From contig CM064430.1 of NCBI GenBank assembly GCA_032690845.1, positions 48,519,882-48,583,881 of the forward strand: a DNA stretch of 64,000 nucleotides. Reading direction: 5' to 3'. Below the pieces are notes generated by a model, which had not been told where the DNA came from, did not search any database, and saw only the letters and a list, made by a program, of their open reading frames with translations. Shown one piece after another: positions 34,117-44,920 of the stretch. The position numbers and the translations under genes were made by a program. Position 1 is the stretch's first letter. Each line of letters opens with the position of its first letter. The DNA is from Eleusine coracana subsp. coracana (taxonomy: Eukaryota; Streptophyta; Magnoliopsida; Poales; Poaceae).

Positions 34117-34392
34117 GAGATTCCCTTACCCATGAATAAAGATTGTAACAATCAAACGCTTAGATCGATTTACTTTCATGGTGTGATGTAATGAACTATG
34201 TGGCTTGGTTAAATAAGTGTGCTTGATGTGAGTTGTGGGATGCCTCGGCACCTTGTCCACAACCTCATCATTTGGTTGCTCATTAAATAAACTATCTTTT
34301 ACTTATCATTCCTTGATACATTTAGATGGGGATCTTTCTTTTCGTTATTACCACACCTCATCCCACACTAACTCCACCACCTTTTCTATCAG
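34117..34392 (+). other. G2 spacer between extra ORF and gag
   Basis: About 275 bp of AT-rich sequence without a credible frame, parallel to 26901-27263 in G1. Confidence 0.5.
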
Positions 34393-37300
34393 ATGGTTCG
34401 CACTAGAGGCCACGCTGGAGGTAGTAATCAGAACAATGAGGATGGCAATAATGCTTCGAACCTGGAGCAATTCTTGGCCATGCAGACTCAGTTCATGCAA
34501 ACAATGATCCAAACTTTGGGCGCTATACAACAGAACCATAACAACCAATAGAATCACAATGCACCCCCACCTCCACCTCCACCTCCACCCCAGAATAGAT
34601 TGGGGGAGTTCCTAAGGACTAGGCCACCTACCTTTTCCCAATCCAAGGATCCGATGGAAGCGGATGATTGGCTTAAGGCAATTGAGAAGAAGTTGATGAT
34701 CGCTCAATGCAATGATCGAGAGAAGGTTCTCTTTACAGCTCATCAACTGTATGGTGTAGCCACAGACTAGTGGGAAGCGTATTGTAATGCTCATGCTGAT
34801 GTGGAAAGCACCACTTGGATTGAGTTCAAGGATAATTTTCGCTCTCACTATGTCCCTACGGGCATTAAGTTGTTAAAAAAACAAGAATTTCAAGACCTGA
34901 GACAGGGAAGCATGTCAGTAAGTGAATACCTGAATAGGTTCATCCAGCTGTCCAGGTATGCTCCTGAGGATGTGAACACCGATGGGAAGAAGAAATATAT
35001 GTTTATGAGGGGATTGCAAAATGACATCCAGTTTCAGTTGATAAACAATGACTATGTAAACTTCCAAAAACTGGTGGACAAGGCCATTGTCGTGGAGAAC
35101 AAGCGCAATGAGATTTAGAGGGAAGGCAAGAGGAAGATGCCATTCCAAGGACAATCATCTGGTAGTAACACTCGCCCCCGTATGATGCCATCTCCCAACC
35201 CATACCACCGTGCTCCCAACACTGTCAGGCCACCTATGCAAGCTCCACGCCCCAACTTTCCAATGCAACGCTCCAACTACCAGGCACCTTGCCCTAACCA
35301 GCAGCAGGCATCTCGCCCCACCTATCAGCAAGCACCCCATCCTACCGCCCCAACAGCTCCACAAAACCACAACCGCCCAACCTCTGGAAACACTAATGGT
35401 GTGAAGCATGGATGTTATCACTGCGGACAGGAAGGTCACTTCATGGGACAGTGTGCTCAACGGAACAACGCACCAAGGCAAGCCCCAACTAACATGCTCC
35501 CAGGCAATCGAGGACAGCAGAATTATGCTCGAGGGCGTGTCAATCATGTCACTACTGAGGAAGCTGAGCAAGCTACAGATGTGGTGCTCGGTATGTTCTT
35601 AGCTAACTCTCAACGTGCAATCATTTTGTTTGATTCAGGAGCATCACATTCATTCATAACATCCACATATGTGGCAAAGCACAACCTACCGATTGCTCTT
35701 ATGAAGCATACAATGCTAGTTAGCTCTCCTGGTGGAGAAATGAGAACCAATCAAATATGCCCAAAGGTCGCCCTTAAAATAAGGGGGGTAGACTTCTCAG
35801 CTAATCTCATAATCCTAGACTCCAAGGGGATAGACATAATACTTGGAATGGATTGGTTACGCAAGTATGATGGAGTGATACAATGCGCCAAGCAGTCGGT
35901 ACAGCTGACTAGTATAGAGGGTACCAAGGTTGAGTTCGTAGCAGCCAACTCTACTGCCAAGGAGGTCATACTAAACCAAACCACCGGCACACCCATAGAA
36001 GAGATACGGGTGATTTATGATTTCCCTGATGTCTTTCCTGAAGAACTTCTAGGTATGCCACCAGACCATGACATAGAGTTTGTTATCGACTTAATACCAG
36101 GAACTGCTCCTATATCTAAGAGGCCCTATAGGATGCCAGTTAATGAGTTGGTAGAACTAAAGAAGCAATTACATGAGATGCTAGAGAAAGGTTTCATTCG
36201 CCCTAGTTCCTCACCTTGGGGAGCTCCAGTACTCTTTATCGAGAAGAAGGATAAGACTCAGAGGATGTGTGTGGACTATTGTTCTCTTAATGATGTGACC
36301 ATCAAGAATAAGTATCCCCTACCACGGATTGAAGAATTGTTCAATCAGATGAAAGGAGCTTGTGTATTCTCCAAGATTGATCTGCGATCTGGGTATCACC
36401 AATTGAAGATCAGACCATCAGACATACCCAAGACGGCTTTCCGAACAAGATATGGGTTATATGAGTATACGGTAATGTCATTTGGGTTGACCAATGCACC
36501 GGCCTACTTCATGTACCTTATGAACAAGGTGTTCATGAAATACTTGGATAAGTTTGTTGTGGTTTTCATTGATGACATCTTGGTGTTTTCAAAGAATGAA
36601 GAAGAGCATGAGGAACACCTGAGGCTAGTTCTAGAGAAGCTATGTGAACACCAGCTATATGCCATATTGAGTAAGTGTGAATTCTGGCTGAAGGAGGTAG
36701 CATTTCTCGGTCATGTGATCTCTGCTGGAGGAGTGTCAGTTGATCCAGGCAAGGTAAAGGATGTTCTAGACTGGAAACCACCACAGACAGTAAAGGGGAT
36801 TAGAAGTTTTCTTGGATTAGTCGGATACTATCGGTGATTCATAAAGGACTTCTCCAAGATAGCAAAGCCAATGATGACACTATTAGGGAAGGACAAGAGT
36901 TTCAAATGGATTCCGCGTTGTCAAGCCAATTTTGAAGAATTGAAGAAGAGATTAACGTCAGCCCCTGTCTTAATCTTACCTGACATCAGTAAGAGTTTCG
37001 ACATATACTGTGACACATCCAGGCAAGGACTAGGATGTGTGCTCATGCAGGAAGGTCATGTTGTGGCATATGCCTCTAGGAAATTACGGAAGCACGAAGA
37101 GAAGTACCCAACACACGATTTGGAATTAGCGGCAGTGGTACATGCTCTGAAGATTTGGAGGCACTACATTCTTGGTCACCATTGTGAGATCTATACGGAT
37201 CACAAGAGTCTCAAGTACATATTCACTCAGACGGAGTTGAACCTAAGACAACGACGTTGGTTAGAGTTGATTAAGGACTATGATGTGGGTATTAACTATC

Positions 37301-38925
37301 ATCCAGGGAAGGTGAATGTTGTTGCGGATGCCCTGAGTAGAAAGACCTATTGCAGTCAGTTAATCGTGGAAAGACTACCGCCAGAGCTCTGCAAGGAGTT
37401 TGAGCGACTAAACCTTGGGTTTTTGAATGAGTTAGAGACCGTTGCAATGGAAGTGGAACCAACTCTCGACGAAGAAATCTGCAAGGGACAGCTAGAAGAT
37501 GAGAAGCTAAGTGAGATCAGAAAGCTCATTAAGGAAGGAAAAGCTACCGACTTCACAGAAGATGAGAAGGGTACTATATGGATAGGTAAACGAATATGTG
37601 TGCCAGACAAGAAGCCCCTTCGTGACATAATCCTATGAGAAGCACACGATTCTGCATATTCCATTCATCCAGGAAGTACTAAGATGTATCAAGATTTGAA
37701 GACTCGTTATTGGTGGCAGGGCATGAAGCGTGATGTCGCAGAGTATGTTGCGGTATGTGACACATGTCAACGTGTCAAGGCAGAACACCAACGACCCGCC
37801 GGATTACTTCAACCTCTAAAGATTCCTGAATGGAAATGGGAACAAGTTAGTATGGACTTCATAGTTGGATTACCACGTACAAAGTCAGGATATGATTCTA
37901 TATGGGTTATAGTTGATCGTTTAACCAAGGTGGCATGCTTCATTCCCATCAAGACAACGTATAGTGGTGCGAAGTTGGTAGAACTATACATGTCAAGGAT
38001 AGTGTGTTTACATGGAGTCCCTAAGAAGATAGTATCTGACAGAGGCTCTCAGTTCACCTTGAGGTTTTGGGAGAAGGTACATGAATCTCTTGGCACCAAG
38101 TTGAACTTCAGCTCTGCATATCACCCTCAAACTGATGGACAGACCGAAAGGACAAACCAGATACTCGAAGACATGTTGAGAGCTTGTGCGTTGAAATATG
38201 GAAAGAGTTGGGACAAGAGCTTACCCTACGCGGAATTTTCTTACAACAACAGTTATCAAGCAAGTATAGAGATGGCGCCTTTCGAGTTCTTATATGGAAG
38301 AAAGTGTAGGACACCTCTGTTCTGGAACGAGACAGGAGAGAACCAAGTCTTCGGACCTTAGATACTACAAGAAGCAGAAAGACAAGTTAAGATTGTACGC
38401 GAGAACCTAAAGGTTGCACAGTCAAGGTAGAAAAGCTACGCCAATCGTAGGCGAAGAGACCTATCCTTCGAGATTGGAGATTTCATGTATCTCAAGGTAT
38501 CACCCATGAGGGGTGTTAGACGCTTCAAAGTCAACGGGAAGTTAGCACCACGTTACATCGGCACCTTCAAGATTCTTGATAGAAGAGGAGAAGTTGCATA
38601 TCAGTTGGAGCTACCCTCGCATCTCACGGATGTGCATGATGTGTTCCATGTGTCCCAATGAAAGAAGTGCTTAAGACTACCTGAAGAACAACTCCCTGTT
38701 GATGAAATAGACCTTCGGAAAGACCTCACATATACGGAACAACCAGTCAAGATTCTAGAAGTCGTTGAGAGAGTTACAAGAAACAAGGTGATCCGAATGT
38801 GCAAAGTGCTCTGGAACCATCACACCGAAGAAGAAGCCACCTGGGAGCGTGAAGAAGAATTAAAAGCCGAGTTTCCCCACCTCTTCACTGATCTTTCCGA
38901 ATCTCGAGGGCGAGATTCATTGTAA
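34393..38925 (+). pseudogene. Gag-Pol polyprotein of G2 (Tekay chromovirus; eight nonsense codons, no frameshift)
   Basis: One frame of 1511 codons from ATG 34393 to TAA 38923. Approximate residues: Gag core 75-230; CCHC knuckle CYHCGQEGHFMGQC 341-354; protease active site FDSGASHS ~413-420; RT 590-780 with FIDDILVF (Asp-Asp at 727-728); RNase H catalytic D874, E911, D936, D979; integrase HHCC then D1155 (MDFIVGL), D1216 (SDRGSQF), E1252 (QTERTNQ), C-terminal FEIGDFMYLKV; chromodomain ~1452-1495 (KILEVVERV...ATWERE). The chromodomain targets integration to modified chromatin in this clade (established). In-frame stops: 34549, 34768, 35116, 36835, 37636, 38359, 38428, 38659. No frameshift was found, so decay is by point mutation, and most catalytic residues survive. 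Confidence 0.95.
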
Positions 38926-38937
38926 GGGGGGTAGGTT
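38899..38937 (+). other. Pre-PPT hairpin and polypurine tract of G2
   Basis: Stem GAATCTCG/CGAGATTC with loop AGGG (38899-38918). It overlaps the last codons of pol and is followed by AAGGGGGGTAGGTT (38924-38937). The LTR starts at 38938. Confidence 0.88.
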
Positions 38938-41900
38938 TGTAACACCCTACTTTTGCAAATTCTAAAAATGCCAACTATTAGCATTTAGGAGTTTAATTAA
39001 ATAACCTAGGACAAATTATTTTTTTTACAATAAATTAAATCAATTGTTGCATTGGCTTAGCATGACATGTTCATATAGGTTTTGTTTGCATCATGCATTT
39101 AGTTTATTAATTAATTAATTACTAGGAAGAATAGAATAGAATTTTAGAGAAGAAAGGAATTAGGAAAGAAAAGAAAAAGGAGAAAAACCAGAACTGGGCC
39201 GAACCCACCCCTTCAGCCCACCCGGAGCTCTCCTCCCCTCTCCCCACTCCCCTCTTTCGGCCCAACCGGCCTAGTCGATCTCCCTTCCCCGGCCTCCTTG
39301 TCGATCTCCCTTCCCCGGCCTCCCCGGTTCCCGTAACCGGCGCACAAGCGCGTGCGCACCCCTCCCCTTCCCCTTTCCCCCCGCCTTCCGGCCGTTTCGG
39401 CCGTTCCCGAACCCGCGCACATCAACGACGCTAATGGCCATTGATGGCCGGAGAGCCCCAGCGCCGGCTCGATTCCGCCCCCCTCGGTGCCTATAAACCC
39501 CCCGCCCACCGGCACCGCACGTTCCCGCCGCCTCTCCCCCACTCTTCCCCGCCTGCTCGCGACCCCCCGGAGGCCTCCCCGCCGAGCATCGATCGCCGCC
39601 GCCATCGAGCTCCGCCGCCGATCGCCTCCCGGCCTCCCCCGCACCCGCACGACCCGTCGGTTAGAACCGCCTCACTCCCCTCTCCCTCCCCGCGCCCTCG
39701 CTGCGAGAATTAGGTGGCCAGAGCGCCATTCCGGTGAAGCTCCGGCGAGCCCCGCCGTGCACCGCCGCCCTGGACGGCCGTTGGATCTTGATCCAACCGT
39801 CCAGATTATATGTAATCGGTCCACCATGGACCCGTGGACCCTTCGGTCAATGCCAGTCCATAGAGCCCATAGACCCGGTCCATGAATTTTCAGTTCAAAA
39901 TTAATTCAATTAATTCCTGGATAATTGCAGCATTTTGCAATTAGGCCCCTGTACTTAGTTTAAATTAGATTTATACCCCTGTTTTTGTCCAGAACTGTAG
40001 AAAATTGTTTTTAAGCCCAAATTTTTTTATAAAATTATTTTTTAGCACTTCAACTTAATAGAAACACCCGTATACATTATTAGAACTATTATTTTGACCT
40101 TGTAATTTTACAAAAACACCCCTAGACTGATTTTAATTATGTTTTAGTCCCTAGAATTATTTTAAATTATACTTTAATCCTTATTAATTGTACAAATACT
40201 ATTTTTGCCCTTAAAATTTACAGAAACATCCCTGTACTTAATTTTAATTATAATTTGGTCCTGTCTTTTTTTACACTTAACCCCCTACACTTATTATTAA
40301 TTATGTTTAAGTTATAAAGTTTTGCACAAACAACCTTATACTTTTTAGTAATTATTTTTCTGTCCTAATAATTTACACTTTAGTCCCTGTAATTTTATAA
40401 AATTACAAATAGGTCCTTAAAAGCCCCTATTTTTACCCTTTTGCCCTAAAACTTCAAACTAGCATAACTTTTTACTCGTAACTCCAAATTAGGTGATTCT
40501 TGCGCTAAAATTCTCGTAGGAGCATAACCTTTGCATTCATTGCATCTACATATTGTTTTTCCTATGTTGCATATTGTGTATTGATTTTTGTATGTTTTGC
40601 TTGTGTCAGTATTTCGTTACATAAAGGCGAGCATACACAAGGACCACCCTACGAGGACTTTCAGGAGAGGGAATTTGAGGGGATAGAGCAGCCTTCCGTG
40701 TAGGACGAAGGCAAGTGTCCTTGATGCATTTTGCACCTATTGAAATATTACTATAGAATTGCATGCTTGTGTCAATTTATTGGGAACCTATTGTTAGGGT
40801 TTTCCTAGTATTGTTTTACCCTGTTCCTGGTCGCCTCAAAACAATGGGTGAGTTGTGGGTAGAAAATGCTTAGATGGCTTATGGGATGTGGGTTGACATT
40901 AATGTTGATTAATGAACAGTGTCACGTGGGAAATATTTGGTAAATTTTTAGCAACATGGCTTAGGGATCTATGCAAGCCAGGTGGAAAGGATGTGGTGCC
41001 GTGGGCACATGGTTGTGGTGGTAGGCTTGTTGTAGATCCTAGGAACCGGTTCTTGGAGTGACAACCCAGGAATATAGTGCCATCACAAAACCGACATGGG
41101 TAAGGCTTGGCCTAGTAATTAGGTGTTCTCCCAGTGTCGGTGCAGCATTTGGTGGAGCGGGGAATGGAAGTCGAGAGGACTGTCCTTGCATCCGAAAGGC
41201 TCAAGAGGGGGCTCCTGGGGTGATGAGCTGCTTGTTGAAGGGCTATCACTTATGGACGGGAGTTGAACCTTAGTGGCTAGCATGTACTGGGAGACCCTTT
41301 GGAAAAGCCTCGTAGTGAAACCCTGCCACACAACAAAGGAAGTGTGTAATGCGGGTCACGTTCACGGGCACCAAGGGAATCACGACTTGTGCATAAAGTG
41401 GTACAAACTCTGCAGAGTATCAAAGTATCATGATAGTCGTGCTCATGGTCAAGAGCGGCCTAGAATCCTCACGAGATTAGTTGGGTATGAATGGGTTTGG
41501 TTGGAAAGAGGGGATGGATTGAGACTTGGTTAGTATAGCACCTTGTGAAATCATGGTTGGGATGACCCTACGTAGTAAATAGGAGGCTTAATTAAAAGCT
41601 CATGCAACCCACTCTATAAAGCCTTTTTCTTGACTATAGCCCCATGTCATCTTTTCCCCCACTTGTTGAGTACGACACGTACTCACCCTTGCTATACCCT
41701 GTTGACATTCAGCCCAAGGAGAAGATTGGAGCCACTATGAAGATGAAGAAAGCGAGTACTAGGCGATGATCCACCAGTCGATGCCTGTGGAGTTTGGGAC
41801 GTCTACGCTAGCTACTTTCCGCTGCTTGAATGTACTTTTCTTCTAGACCCACGGGTCCTTTTGTAATAAAGACATGATGTAATAATTAAAGGATATGGAT

Positions 41901-42002
41901 AATTATTCTGTTTACCATTGATGATGTACCGTACGTGTGTATAACTTCATCCTAGGCACACGTATGGCTACACCCGTTTTGCTTCTTAAAATGGGTGTTA
42001 CA
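38938..42002 (+). repeat. G2 3' LTR (3065 bp, complete)
   Basis: TGTAACACCC...GGGTGTTACA. Order: AT-rich start, purine-rich stretch, C-rich promoter with TATAAA at 39492-39497, GGTCCA/TGGACC palindromes (39818-39885), a degenerate 'cccctgtactt...tttagtcc' array (39930-40440), GGCAAGTGTCCTTGATGCAT (~40710), palindromes CTCTGCAGAG (41408-41417) and TATCATGATA (41426-41435), the GAGTACG/CGTACTC stem (41668-41684), and an AATAAA-like 3' region (~41866). It provides the full reference for the damaged 5' copy and for G4. Confidence 0.92.
39492..39497 (+). promoter_or_regulatory. TATA box of the G2 3' LTR
   Basis: TATAAA in a GC-rich promoter context, followed by CCCCCCGCCC. In the 5' LTR the equivalent site is damaged and followed by a 26-C run. 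Confidence 0.6.
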
Positions 42003-42690
42003 TTTAGGAAGGTGGTTTATGGGTGGACTTGGTGGGTAGCCATGTTTGGTTTGGGTGGTGTAACCCTTGGTTTGCTACAGGCGGTGTAACCTGTAGTGTG
42101 GTTTCATATGGGCCGTTTAACCCATGATTTGCTACAGGCGGTGTAACCTGTAGTGTGGTTTCATATGGGCGGTTTAACCCATGGTTGGCTACAGGTGGTT
42201 TAACGTGTAGTGTTGGACAGATGAGATAATTGGTGGGAACTTTTCACCTAGTGAATAGGATGGCTTTTCTACTAGGTGTAGGTGCTCATTTATGCAAATG
42301 AACCATTGTGTTAGCTTTTCTTCTATTAAGCTTGCATGTCATATTTTACCCCACTTGCTGAGTACGGCATGTGCTCACCCTTGTTATTTCCCTTTGTTGT
42401 TGTACTATAAATTGCTGCTCAGAAGATGAAGAGATGGACTACATTGATGAAGACTACTACTAGGTGTGCGTGCCCCCAGTCGATTGCCTGTGGTGTTATG
42501 GTGTCTTCCGCTGTTATTCTACAAGAGAGTCATACTTAGTCTTTAAAGACAATTATTTATGTAATAATGGTATGCTTCATTAATGACATTGGTTATACTG
42601 TTATTCACTTTACTGTCGATATGTGTGAAACTTGTTCCTAGGCACACATATGATAAGCACTTGGTTTTGTCCTTAAAACCAGGTGTGACA
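42003..42690 (+). repeat. G1 3' LTR, part 2 (after G2)
   Basis: Begins with the duplicated TTTAG and continues the G1 LTR to GGTGTGACA at 42690. 42045-42205 holds three imperfect ~57 bp repeats, each with an inverted CTACAGG...CCTGTAG, where the 5' LTR has one. It is followed by GAAGC, the G1 target duplication. Confidence 0.9.
42045..42205 (+). repeat. ~57 bp tandem repeat with CTACAGG/CCTGTAG hairpins
   Basis: Three imperfect units of GGTTTAACCC-A-GGTTTGCTACAGG-type sequence. Each unit can form a 7 bp stem (CTACAGG / CCTGTAG) around an 8-9 base loop. Only one unit is present at 25378-25425 in the 5' LTR. Confidence 0.8.
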
Positions 42691-42695
42691 GAAGC

Positions 42696-43021
42696 CGACC
42701 GACACGACTTGGAGCACAAGGCATGTAGAGATAGACTTTCTATGTAAATTCTTGTGGATTACGACTAGGACTCTTCATGTACCCCCCTGCCGACCGGATA
42801 TATAAGGCGTAGGATACCCCCCATCGAGGGACAAGCTCACAAGTTCTCAAGTAGACAAGCAATTAGACACAACATCAATATAATACATAGAACACATGAT
42901 GTAGGGTTTTTACTCTCAATGAGAGGGCCCGAATCTGTATAACTCGGTGTCTTGTGTTACCATCGTAGTTCTTAGTCTCGATGTAGCCCTATATATTTAT
43001 TGCCAATCTCAAGCTTTGGCA
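42696..43021 (+). repeat. G3 5' LTR, remaining 326 bp
   Basis: Continues the LTR broken by G1. It contains GGATATATAAGGCG (TATA at ~42800), a GATGTAGGG...GGCCCGAATCTGT block like that of T1 and the LARDs, and ends TTGGCA at 43021. Rejoined length is about 404 bp, close to the LARD LTRs (~410-437). Confidence 0.82.
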
Positions 43022-43041
43022 GTTAGCGCGCCAGGTAGGGG
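43022..43041 (+). other. Primer-site region of G3
   Basis: GTTAGCGCGCCAGGTAGGGG directly after the LTR. All LARD copies carry a variant here (53881, 58637, and 53046 in reverse), so it is the primer site of this Tat/LARD group. I do not assign the tRNA. Confidence 0.7.
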
Positions 43042-43239
43042 ACAAGGCTCGCCGGGATTCTCCATCGACTACGATGGCCGAAATTCCCATCATTCAGTAC
43101 TCACCGAACTTCAAGATCTCTTTGGTTTGCTCGACTTCACAGTCGGTGACAACGGAGCCCTAGGTCTGGAGCAGCACAGGTCTGACTTGGCTGCAACCGT
43201 CTCTATGGCGTGATCACTGAGTTCATCAGATCTGATCCC

Positions 43240-44062
43240 CACATTGGTCCCACTCGGATCTGAGGAAGAAGATCCTTCCTTCGGGAATGATTCAAAATCA
43301 GATCATTCCTTTAATGAGGACTCGATCGGATCCGCTTATACATATCCCCATACTGTCAACATGGTGGATATAACAGATCCTACGGATGGAGACCAAGATG
43401 GTGACCAAGACGGTGAACAAGAAGGTAACCCCATCGACGGCCACCTGAGACAACCAACCATAGGAGGACAACAGGAGGAGAACCCTCCAGTTGATAACTT
43501 ATCGGTCCGTCACCGCCGTCGATCAAGAGAGTTGCGCGGTTCACGCAACACACGCTGACTGGATCTTGGTCCAGAACTCGAAGTGGATGGCATCAAGGTT
43601 TACCACACTCCTCAGAATAACATCACCGGGGCCAAAACTTTGCTTGACACTCTAATGGTCGATGCGAATTATCAGACCCCTACGATGCAAAAGGCGGTGG
43701 CTATGCTTAACGCTCCTGCAGCTCAAGAGGCCGCAAAATCTCAGTCGGTCACAAGTTCTAGTCACGCGTCTTCACGAGGTCGGCATGGGCGTGAAGATCT
43801 AAGAAATTCCCTCAGTATCCGTGATGGACGAGATACCATCAACTCTCACTACGAAGAACGCGCTCGGGACAACCGATGCTATGAGGAAGAACGCCGTGAT
43901 TGGAGAAAGGATGATCGACGGAACAACCGACGAGAGGACCGTCAATATCCTCCTCCAAGAGGCGACCGCGATGACCGATGTCGACATGACGATCGGGATC
44001 GGTGCGATAATGATGATAATGACCATCGGCGACATCGTCATGACAATGATGTAGGTCCATGA
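43240..44062 (+). pseudogene. Tat-type gag N-terminal region (G3)
   Basis: Frames 43244-43558 and 43583-44062 encode an acidic, low-complexity N-terminus (repeated GDQDGEQEG-like words) and then an Arg/Asp/Asn-rich stretch (RRDWRKDDRRNNRRED and similar). Such charged linkers are usual before the Gag core in this lineage. They have no catalytic role. A stop near 43556 separates the frames. Confidence 0.6.
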
Positions 44063-44119
44063 CACGGTCACCGTCCAACTCCGTCCCCAGACTGGCATAG
44101 GCGATCGCCGACGCCTACC

Positions 44120-44920
44120 GACGACAAGATCGATGACATCAAAGCTTACATCCCTAGGCTTCACATACCTCGATTGCCAAGAGGATTCAAGCTGGTCCCC
44201 ATCGAAAAATACGATGGTCAGACCAACCCCTGAGAGTGGCTGCAGCTCTATAGCACGGCGATTCGATCGACTGGAGGTGATTCCTACGTAATGGCTAATT
44301 ACCTTCCAGTCTGCCTAGATCCTGCCGTTTGGATATGGCTGACATCTCTCCAGAGGAGTCAATCATGTCTTAGGGAGACCTCAACAGGAAGCTCATAGAA
44401 AGCTTCCAAGCTACCTGCAATCGACCGGGCAACCACTTCGACCTCACTCGGATCAAGTAGGAGACCGACGAACCTCTTTGTGACTACATCAAGTGATTTG
44501 CGCTAAGAATACTGAGATCCCCAATGTCCCGGACCAACAAATTATTACTGCCTTCCAAGGAGGAATCCACAGTGATGATTTGGTTCGAGAGATCGGTCGG
44601 AGGAATCATGACCTCAAACTGACCGCTCAAGAGTGCTTCGCGATCGCTGACAAATTCGCATCTGGTGAGTCGGCATTAGATGACATCTGGGGAAAAGGCA
44701 AGGAGAAGCAATCAAACAAGCCCGAGTCCTCCAAGAAGGACAAGAAGAGGAAGTCTGACAATGCGGTTCACACGGTGGACCAACTTCAGAAGAACCCTCG
44801 ACCAAATCAACCATCCACGGATGAGCTGCTGAGTGGCCTGTGCCTTTGGCATCCAAAGGGAAACCACAAAAGCGAAGGATTGCTATCGTCTGAAGGGTTT
44901 TGCAACAGCTGCGCTTAAGG
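44120..44920 (+). pseudogene. Tat-type Gag core (G3, broken)
   Basis: A reading from ~44150 gives LPRGFKLVPIEKYDGQTNP, then a stop, then EWLQLYSTAIRSTGGD and ANYLPVCLDPAVWIWLTSL, the standard Gag core of these elements. 44493-44918 continues with QQIITAFQGGIHSDDL and LKLTAQECFAIADKFA, then a Lys-rich segment. The zinc knuckle expected after it (around CLWHPKGNHKSE) is only partly readable across a frame change near 44850. Multiple stops and frameshifts; not functional. Confidence 0.75.

Larger units (their letters stand above)
31350..42002 (+). mobile_element. G2: Tekay-type chromovirus with chromodomain, nearly complete
   Basis: 10.65 kb: damaged 5' LTR, extra ORF, gag-pol in one frame, polypurine tract, complete 3' LTR, flanked by TTTAG. 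The 5' LTR has lost ~1.3 kb of its interior and its extreme 3' end along with the primer site, so it must have decayed after insertion. Gag-pol retains all domain motifs. Related LTR copies G4 and G5 in the window show the family is abundant. Confidence 0.92.
23102..42690 (+). mobile_element. G1: Tekay-type chromovirus, pol-deleted, with G2 nested in its 3' LTR
   Basis: 5' LTR 23102-25889, Met primer site, ORF ahead of gag, gag, protease remnant, short pol remnant, polypurine tract, and a 3' LTR in two parts (28869-31349 and 42003/42008-42690). Flanked by GAAGC at 23097-23101 and 42691-42695, a perfect 5 bp target duplication, so both ends are original. RT, RNase H, integrase and chromodomain are absent between ~28790 and 28800. 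The two LTRs look very similar by eye apart from a deletion in the 5' copy and a local repeat expansion in the 3' copy. Confidence 0.9.
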
